From Phycisphaerae bacterium (GTDB taxonomy: Bacteria > Planctomycetota > Phycisphaerae > Phycisphaerales > SM1A02): a DNA stretch of 7,790 nt. Below the pieces are notes generated by a model. That model was not told the DNA's origin, did no database searches, and saw nothing but the letters and a program-made list of their open reading frames with translations. A program made the translations under genes and the position numbers. Each line of letters starts with the position of its first letter. Position 1 is the stretch's first letter. The DNA is taken from assembly GCA_018665385.1 (NCBI GenBank), contig JABJDN010000020.1:1-7790 (forward strand). The letters run 5' to 3'. Positions 1 through 5,205 of this stretch are shown here, piece after piece.

Positions 1-423
1 ATGATTTTCTTAACAGAACGGAAGGATGGTTTTGCGACTTCAGAACAAATTGCAACGGCAACAAAAGTTCCAGCTGGGTATACAGTGAAGGTTTTGCAGC
101 AACTCGGAAGAGCAGGGTATGTCTCTGGGCAAAGAGGTCGAAAAGGGGGCTTTTATCTTGCATGCAATCCAAAAGAGGTCAATCTGTTACAGATAGTTGA
201 TGTCATTGATCCATTAAATCGAATCGAAGTTTGCCCTCTTGGTAGGGCTGATCACAAAAATTGTTTGTGCCCATTGCATTCCCAATTGGACAAAACGATT
301 GAGGGACTACAGAAGAACTTGAGCGATATGACGTTGCAAAATGTCATTGATGGATCAATTGGTAGAACGCTTTGTCAAGACGCTTCACAAGCTGTTTTTC
401 AAATTAAGATTTCTGACAAGTAA
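1..423 (+). CDS. Rrf2-family transcriptional regulator, 5' end missing
   Basis: This is the C-terminal 140 residues of an Rrf2-family winged-helix DNA-binding protein. Visible family features are the helix-turn-helix stretch (about residues 12-40, with the pattern ATxxxVPxxYxxKVLQQL), the wing (QRGRKGGFYLA, about 44-54) and a cysteine cluster at C78, C88 and C90, flanked by H85 and H93. In relatives such as IscR and NsrR, three cysteines in this zone bind an Fe-S cluster that senses Fe-S status or nitric oxide. The spacing here (C-x9-C-x-C) differs from those two, so the ligand is not certain. The ATG at base 1 aligns with an internal methionine of the family (after the usual YALRA-like start), so about 12-15 codons probably lie upstream of the window. 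It lies 151 bases before the nitrate reductase operon on the same strand and is the obvious candidate for its local regulator. Confidence 0.9.
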   Translation: MIFLTERKDGFATSEQIATATKVPAGYTVKVLQQLGRAGYVSGQRGRKGGFYLACNPKEVNLLQIVDVIDPLNRIEVCPLGRADHKNCLCPLHSQLDKTIEGLQKNLSDMTLQNVIDGSIGRTLCQDASQAVFQIKISDK

Positions 424-466
424 CTACTAAAATACAGCAGCCATAAACGCTCTATTTAGTTCATTA

Positions 467-472
467 TATAAT
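467..472 (+). promoter_or_regulatory. Possible -10 box (TATAAT)
   Basis: A perfect TATAAT lies in an AT-rich stretch downstream of the regulator gene. The hexamer 17 bases upstream (444-449, TAAACG) matches the sigma-70 -35 consensus at only three of six positions, so this is a weak or activator-dependent candidate. Transcription from here would start near 479, placing both inverted repeats at or just after the start, a position suited to repression. Confidence 0.35.
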
Positions 473-474
473 TT

Positions 475-487
475 TTTGTAGCACAAA
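475..487. promoter_or_regulatory. Perfect short inverted repeat TTTGT-N3-ACAAA
   Basis: TTTGT (475-479) and ACAAA (483-487) are exact reverse complements around a 3-base centre (AGC). The site sits in the control region three bases before a second inverted repeat. It is too short to fold stably in RNA and is not followed by a T-run, so a protein-binding site is more likely than a terminator. The sequence does not match the FNR consensus TTGAT-N4-ATCAA. Confidence 0.35.
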
Positions 488-489
488 GA

Positions 490-513
490 AGATATAAAGA
501 TACAAATATATCT
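490..513. promoter_or_regulatory. Inverted repeat AGATATA-N10-TATATCT, candidate operator
   Basis: Seven-base arms AGATATA (490-496) and TATATCT (507-513) are perfect reverse complements with a 10-base spacer, spanning 24 bases. The outer AGAT/ATCT resembles the ends of the NsrR consensus (AAGATG...CATCTT, as I recall it), but this element is about 3 bases longer, so it is not a strict NsrR box. The same stretch also reads as an 8-base direct repeat: AAGATATA (489-496), AAGATACA (497-504) and a degenerate AATATATC (505-512). The adjacent Rrf2 gene makes it a plausible target of that regulator. It covers the -35 position of the downstream -10 candidate. Confidence 0.45.
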
Positions 514-522
514 AAATTGGAC

Positions 523-528
523 TATACT
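523..528 (+). promoter_or_regulatory. Possible -10 box (TATACT)
   Basis: TATACT matches the sigma-70 -10 consensus at five of six positions. No recognisable -35 hexamer stands 16-18 bases upstream; that space is filled by the 490-513 inverted repeat. This arrangement is typical of a promoter that needs an activator or is occluded by a repressor. Transcription would start near 535, giving a leader of about 40 bases before the ATG at 575. Confidence 0.35.
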
Positions 529-559
529 CTAGGTGAATCTCAAAACCCGAGCTGCATTT

Positions 560-566
560 AAGAGGA
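560..566 (+). promoter_or_regulatory. Ribosome binding site deciding the DUF59-gene start
   Basis: AAGAGGA lies 8 bases before the ATG at 575. The in-frame upstream GTG at 533 has no Shine-Dalgarno sequence and would fall at or before the start of transcription from the 523-528 box. This site therefore favours the 575 start. Confidence 0.7.
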
Positions 567-574
567 ATCGCTCA

Positions 575-1369
575 ATGTCTTGTACAGAAAAAGCAGTTAG
601 AACTGCACTAAACGAACTCGCAGACCCTCGATCTGGCGATAATTTGCTTTCGACTGGAATTGTCGAAAACGTCACAATTGAAGCTGAGAACGTTTCAATT
701 ACATTGCAAAATCCTGGGCACGAAGATTTTGAACATCAAGCACTTGCCGGTGCAATAAAGCGGCAACTTCAACCCCTCGAAGGCGTTCAATCTGTCTCCG
801 TTGCTTGGGAAAAACCCACACGAGCTCAAATGCCTGTCCACCATGGCCGTGATGGGATAGCACTGAACGTCTTATCTGATACGGATACATGCATGGGGAC
901 TGGTGTTGCAAAAGATATTGGATACGGTGAATTTGGTCCAGATCAAATTTTATCTCCTGAGATGGATATTCCAAACGAAGCATGGGAGGGTTACCCACCT
1001 GTCATGCAATGGGATATTGATCCTACAAACACAGAGTATGAATCTGGCGAGGCAACAGTATCCTTGCTTGATTGGCAGTTTGAAATATGGTGGCAGATAC
1101 ATCCAAGTGAACTGATGTACGTCGCAATTCAAGCGATGCACGAAGATGAAATTAATGAAGATAACGAACGCAAACACCCTGTTGGTAGAAATGTTGTCGT
1201 CAATTTAGTATTCGACCAAAAAAGAGAAGCGATTATTTCGGTCTATGGCACAGCACGCGATTTTCGCCCGTTCATCGAAGCTTTCCAAGTCGCATGCGAC
1301 ATTCCAATTCCAGAAGGCTGCGAGCAAGTTACAACAACGAAACCTAAACAGGAGAAATCTAACGCATGA
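575..1369 (+). CDS. DUF59/MIP18-like protein, lead gene of the nitrate reductase operon
   Basis: A 264-residue soluble protein with no signal peptide or membrane segment. Residues about 5-78 look like a DUF59 (SufT/MIP18/Mrp N-terminal) domain: ALNELADPRSGDNLLSTGIV resembles the family's DPE..NIV.LG.V core, followed by a beta-alpha-beta pattern ending GVQSVSVAW. DUF59 proteins act in Fe-S cluster assembly. The active-site Cys of the SufT type (PGCP) is replaced here by PGHE, closer to the His-containing form I recall at the N-terminus of Mrp/ApbC carriers. Yet no P-loop ATPase follows. Residues 90-264 match nothing I recognise; they are acidic and contain C106, C241 and C249 and a Trp-rich patch (167-173). 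The stop overlaps the narG start (ATGA), implying translational coupling. A maturation or assembly role for NarGH is inferred from context only. Confidence 0.8.
   Translation: MSCTEKAVRTALNELADPRSGDNLLSTGIVENVTIEAENVSITLQNPGHEDFEHQALAGAIKRQLQPLEGVQSVSVAWEKPTRAQMPVHHGRDGIALNVLSDTDTCMGTGVAKDIGYGEFGPDQILSPEMDIPNEAWEGYPPVMQWDIDPTNTEYESGEATVSLLDWQFEIWWQIHPSELMYVAIQAMHEDEINEDNERKHPVGRNVVVNLVFDQKREAIISVYGTARDFRPFIEAFQVACDIPIPEGCEQVTTTKPKQEKSNA
1350..1355 (+). promoter_or_regulatory. Ribosome binding site of narG
   Basis: AGGAGA lies 10 bases before the narG ATG, inside the 3' end of the preceding gene. It fixes the narG start at 1366, which overlaps the upstream stop codon. Confidence 0.75.
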
Positions 1370-4300
1370 GTAATCACAATACAAATGGTGCCGCATCTAG
1401 ATGGTTCCGTATTGCGGATGAACCCCGCGATTGGGAAGATTTTTATCGTGAGCGTTGGTCATACGACCGCAGTGTCCGAACGAGCCACAGCGTTAACTGT
1501 TCTGGTTCCTGTTCATGGGAAGTGTTCGTAAAAAATGGATTGATTTGTTGGGAACTTCAGAAAACTGATTGGCCTCAAATTAATTCTGAGACACCAAGTT
1601 ACGAACCTCGTGGGTGTCAACGTGGGATTTCTGCTTCTTGGTATCCATATAGCCCAGTTCGTCCAAAGTATCCATACATTCGTGGAGTTCTTCTTGATAT
1701 GTATGAAGAGGAGCGGGCGAAAGGGAAAGATCCTGTTGAAGCTTGGGCGGCGATTGAAGCAGATCCAGAACGAAAGAAAACATATCGAAACGCCCGCGGA
1801 AAGGCGGGGTGGAAGAGGGGAAGTTGGGACGTAGCGACCGATATTTGGGCTGCTTCGATCATTCATACTACGAAGAAGTATGGAGCCGACCACTTGGCTT
1901 CTTTTTCGCCTATCCCTGCGATGAGCATGGTGAGTTTTATCTCGGGCCATCGTTTGTGCAATCTACTCGGTGGCACCATGCTTTCCTTTTATGAGTGGTA
2001 CCATGATCTGCCGCACATCATGCCTTGGATTTGGGGGGACCAAACCGATGTTGCTGAAGCGGCAGATTGGTATCAGTCTACCTATTGGATGGTTATTGGC
2101 TCAAACTTGCCCATGACACGAACACCAGATGCGCATTTTGCGTCTGAACATAAATACAACGGCGGGAAAATTGTAAATCTCGCACCGAACTATTCTGATG
2201 TCACAAAGTTTGCAGATCTCTGGGTTCCTGTAAGGCCCGGTACAGATGCGGCGTTTTTACTATCTTGTATTCATGTCATTTTACAAGAGTTCCACGTAAA
2301 TCGACGGAGTACATATTTTTATGACTATGTGAAGCAATTTACAAACTTGCCCTTTGTAGTACAACTGGATGAACAAGATGACGGTTCATATCTGTCTGGT
2401 AGATTCATGCGCGCAACAGATTTCAGTCAGTATGCAGAGGAAGAAAATGCAGACTGGAAACTCATTCAACTAGAACAAGGTACTGACAAAGTTCGGCTTC
2501 CAATTGGAACGCTTGGATTCCGGTGGGAAGAAGAAAAAACTGGCAGATGGAATTTAGAAGGTAAAGATACGCAAGGCGAAGAGTTTGACCCAATGCTTTC
2601 ATGCATGGGAGATGATGGCGAATTCGAGGAAGTGCAAGTAAATTTTGCAGATTTCACAGATACGTTTGATACAAAACTAGGTCAAACAGAAGGCAAAGGT
2701 AACTGGGCTAAAAAGGTACTTCGCGGCGTTCCTGTAAAACGAGTAACAAATGCAGATGGCAAAGAAGTATTAGTGACAACAGCATTTGACGTGTTGCTTG
2801 CTCAACTTGGTGTTAACCGCGGATTAAGCGGCGCATATCCAACGGATTATGATGATGCGAGTCAGCCTTACACGCCCGCGTGGCAAGAACAAGAAACCGG
2901 TGTTGACCGCGAACTTGTGACAAGAGTTGCTAGAGAGTGGGCTGACAACGCAGAAAAAACAGAAGGCAAAAGTATATTTATAACCGGCTCTGGAACTTTG
3001 CATTGGTACCACGGTGGTCCGTTGATCCATCGTGCGATGGCAGTCATGGGCATTCTGACAGGTTGCATGGGAAGAAATGGTGGGGGATTCCATTCATACG
3101 TTGGTACTGAAAAAATCAGACCCTACGCAGCAATTGGAACCTTAGGCGGTGCATCAGATTGGACCCATACGCCGAGGCACATGAACAGTACGTCTTATTT
3201 TTACTTCCATACAGATCAATGGAGGTATGACGGAATGATATTAGATCCGATCTGGGCTCCTTGGGCAGAAAAGTTTCCTAAAAAAGGTGGTAACCATGCA
3301 GCTGATCAAGACCTTATGGCAGTTCGAAATGGTTGGTTGCCTTTCTACCCACAAGTGGACAAGAAAAATCCAATTGAATATTTGAAGGAAGCTCGCGCAA
3401 ATGGTGCAAACACTGAAGAGGAAGTTGGCGCGTGGGTTGCAAAACAATTTTCAGAACGAAAAGATAAGTTCGCTCTTGAAGATGTAGATGCTGAAGAAAA
3501 TCATCCGAAAGTCTTGTGGATTTGGCGTGGAAACCTCATCGGAACAAGTATGCGTGGGCACGAATATGGCTTGAAACATCTTCTAGGAACGCACAACAAT
3601 GTCATGGGCGAAGACCGAGCAGAGGGACTCGTCGAAGGGATCAATTGGCATAAGGATGCTCCAATTGGAAAACTCGATTTGATCGTGAATGTCAATTTGC
3701 GTATGGATTCATCTGCAAATTATGCAGACATCGTTCTTCCAGCAGCACATTGGTATGAAAAGTATGACCTGACGTGTTCTGATTTGCATTCATTCTTCCA
3801 TCCGTTTACACCAGCGCATGATCCGCCTTGGGAAGCGAAGCATGATTGGGAAGCGTTTAAAGAATGTGCAAAGAAAGTAAGTGAACTTGCTAAAAAACAT
3901 TTACCTGATGAGTTTGAAGATCTCGTAATGACACCATTAATTACGGATTGTAAAGATGAAATGGCACAACCGATGGGGGAAATACATGATTGGTACAACG
4001 GTGAAGTCGAGGCAGTTGCGGGTAAGACATTCCCAAAAGTCAAAATCGTAAAACGAGATTTTACAAAAGTTTACGATAAGTATGTAACGTTCGGCCCAAA
4101 GGTCCGAGAGCCAAATGGGTATGGCTGTAAAGGCATACTTTGTGATTTAGCGGAAGAACAAGACAAACTCAAAACGAGTTATCTTGTAGGCGAAAAAGAT
4201 GGAATGCCATCTCTTGAACACGCAGAACAAGTGTGTGAAACTATTCTGAGAATTTCGCCTGAATCAGATGGCGAATTGTCGCATAAGATTTTTCAAGGAT

Positions 4301-5145
4301 TAGAAAAACGAGTCGGTGTACAACTCGCAGATTTGGTAGAGGGTGATCGGGAAATTCATCATCATTATCCAGAGTTACAATCGCAGCCTCGGCGAAGTTT
4401 AACTTCGCCGCATTGGTCAGCAATAGAAAGCCCCGGAAGAACATATTCCCCATGGTCTATGAATATAGAGAGGCTCAAGCCTTGGCACACCTTGACAGGC
4501 CGGCAAGAAATTTATTTTGACCATCGGGGTTTCAGAGAACTTGGCGAAGCAATGCCGACATACAAACCACCAGTTGACATGGTGAAAGTCGGCGACTGTA
4601 AACCAGAAGATGACAATGGGTTGACTAAAGTTTTTCGGTTCCTTACTCCACACGGAAAGTGGTCTATCCACTCCATGTTCTGGGACACATGGCAAATGCT
4701 TAATCTCTTTAGAGGCGGCCAAGTCGTGTGGATTAACGACCAAGATGCAGCTGAAATTAAAGTCAAAGATAACGAATGGGTAGAGGTCTACAATGAGAAT
4801 GGGATTTGTACTGTGCGTGCTGTTGTGAGTGGGACGATTCCTCGAGATTCGGTAATTATGTACCACTCCTCAGAACGACATGTTGCTGTCCCATTCTCGC
4901 CTCTAGCACGAAAACATGGAAAAAGTGACTTGCGCGGTGGAAACAACAACGCGCCAACAAGAATCATGATGAATCCATCATGCATGATTGGCGGATATGC
5001 AAACTGGACGTACTTCCTGAATTACATGGGGCCAAGTCCTTCAGAGCGTGATTGTGCAGTGCTTATCCGAAAAATGCCGCTTGCATCAGGAGCGAAAAAA
5101 GTGATCTATCAAGATAAAGACGTAAACCTTCTTCCAAGTGTTTAG
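1366..5145 (+). CDS. narG: Respiratory nitrate reductase alpha subunit NarG
   Basis: The catalytic subunit, 1259 residues, reduces nitrate to nitrite at a bis-MGD molybdenum centre; E. coli NarG is 1247. Collinear similarity to NarG runs end to end. The FS0 [4Fe-4S] ligands are H41, C45, C49 and C84 (HxxxCxxxC...C). The molybdenum ligand is D234 in EAADWYQS, matching E. coli Asp222. Other landmarks are TRTPDAH (251-257), MGRNGGG (568-574), and the pterin-site pair H1096/H1102 in TPHGKWSIH, near the start of the C-terminal dinucleotide-binding domain. There is no twin-arginine signal, so the protein should stay cytoplasmic, unlike exported archaeal or anammox-type NarG/NxrA. The N-terminus is shorter than in E. 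coli. Residue 85, after the last cluster Cys, is Gln where Pro is usual (GCQRG for GCPRG). Nitrite oxidation cannot be excluded by sequence alone, but narJ/narI context favours nitrate reduction. Confidence 0.97.
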   Translation: MSNHNTNGAASRWFRIADEPRDWEDFYRERWSYDRSVRTSHSVNCSGSCSWEVFVKNGLICWELQKTDWPQINSETPSYEPRGCQRGISASWYPYSPVRPKYPYIRGVLLDMYEEERAKGKDPVEAWAAIEADPERKKTYRNARGKAGWKRGSWDVATDIWAASIIHTTKKYGADHLASFSPIPAMSMVSFISGHRLCNLLGGTMLSFYEWYHDLPHIMPWIWGDQTDVAEAADWYQSTYWMVIGSNLPMTRTPDAHFASEHKYNGGKIVNLAPNYSDVTKFADLWVPVRPGTDAAFLLSCIHVILQEFHVNRRSTYFYDYVKQFTNLPFVVQLDEQDDGSYLSGRFMRATDFSQYAEEENADWKLIQLEQGTDKVRLPIGTLGFRWEEEKTGRWNLEGKDTQGEEFDPMLSCMGDDGEFEEVQVNFADFTDTFDTKLGQTEGKGNWAKKVLRGVPVKRVTNADGKEVLVTTAFDVLLAQLGVNRGLSGAYPTDYDDASQPYTPAWQEQETGVDRELVTRVAREWADNAEKTEGKSIFITGSGTLHWYHGGPLIHRAMAVMGILTGCMGRNGGGFHSYVGTEKIRPYAAIGTLGGASDWTHTPRHMNSTSYFYFHTDQWRYDGMILDPIWAPWAEKFPKKGGNHAADQDLMAVRNGWLPFYPQVDKKNPIEYLKEARANGANTEEEVGAWVAKQFSERKDKFALEDVDAEENHPKVLWIWRGNLIGTSMRGHEYGLKHLLGTHNNVMGEDRAEGLVEGINWHKDAPIGKLDLIVNVNLRMDSSANYADIVLPAAHWYEKYDLTCSDLHSFFHPFTPAHDPPWEAKHDWEAFKECAKKVSELAKKHLPDEFEDLVMTPLITDCKDEMAQPMGEIHDWYNGEVEAVAGKTFPKVKIVKRDFTKVYDKYVTFGPKVREPNGYGCKGILCDLAEEQDKLKTSYLVGEKDGMPSLEHAEQVCETILRISPESDGELSHKIFQGLEKRVGVQLADLVEGDREIHHHYPELQSQPRRSLTSPHWSAIESPGRTYSPWSMNIERLKPWHTLTGRQEIYFDHRGFRELGEAMPTYKPPVDMVKVGDCKPEDDNGLTKVFRFLTPHGKWSIHSMFWDTWQMLNLFRGGQVVWINDQDAAEIKVKDNEWVEVYNENGICTVRAVVSGTIPRDSVIMYHSSERHVAVPFSPLARKHGKSDLRGGNNNAPTRIMMNPSCMIGGYANWTYFLNYMGPSPSERDCAVLIRKMPLASGAKKVIYQDKDVNLLPSV
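4390..4410. repeat. 21-base perfect palindrome inside narG
   Basis: CGGCGAAGTT (4390-4399) and AACTTCGCCG (4401-4410) are exact reverse complements around the single base T4400. It is aligned to the reading frame and encodes R1009-P1015 in a conserved part of NarG (E. coli has a similar QPRK..SSP stretch). In RNA it could form a 7-bp GC-rich stem with a 7-base loop. No T-run follows, so a terminator is unlikely. A ten-base arm is rarer than expected by chance in a window this size. Confidence 0.6.
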
Positions 5146-5154
5146 GAATTCATA

Positions 5155-5205
5155 ATGGAATACATCAAGCGAAGACAACAAAAGTCAACAAGGAGTACTG
5201 CTTAA
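5155..5205 (+). other. Possible 16-codon ORF in the narG-narH gap
   Basis: An ATG at 5155 opens a 16-residue, strongly basic peptide (MEYIKRRQQKSTRSTA). It is preceded by AGGA (5144-5147) at 7-base spacing, and its TAA overlaps the narH ATG by one base (TAATG). It is out of frame with narH, so it is not an alternative narH start. It fills almost the whole 59-base gap. It could serve only to carry ribosomes from narG to narH, or be chance; nothing shows that a functional peptide is made. Confidence 0.2.
5190..5195 (+). promoter_or_regulatory. Ribosome binding site of narH
   Basis: AAGGAG lies 9 bases before the ATG at 5205. It is a strong, well-spaced site giving narH its own initiation signal despite the gap after narG. 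Confidence 0.8.

Noticed and set aside
424..475. Rho-independent terminator after the Rrf2 gene
   Set aside because: There is a T-run at 472-477 but no stable GC-containing hairpin before it.
533..574. GTG start adding 14 residues to the DUF59-like protein
   Set aside because: No Shine-Dalgarno upstream, while the ATG at 575 has AAGAGGA at good spacing and begins at the expected domain edge.
1366..1480. Twin-arginine export signal on NarG
   Set aside because: The first 38 residues contain no RR motif followed by a hydrophobic segment; SRWFRIAD is not a Tat signal.
1513..1950. 145-codon open frame on the minus strand opposite the narG 5' region
   Set aside because: Arg/Ser/Pro-rich translation of low complexity opposite the Fe-S motif of NarG; no family resemblance.
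2501..3669. Recurrent CAATTGGAA strings in narG
   Set aside because: They encode Pro/Ala-Ile-Gly in frame at irregular spacing; this is codon preference, not a repeat family.
4417..4866. 149-codon open frame on the minus strand inside narG
   Set aside because: It lies wholly opposite conserved NarG coding sequence, its translation shows no recognisable domain, and it is a by-product of narG codon use.
1366..5145. Nitrite oxidoreductase NxrA instead of NarG
   Set aside because: Motifs overlap between the families and cannot separate them alone, but the narH-narJ-narI order and absence of nearby cytochrome genes favour a reductase; phylogeny would settle it.
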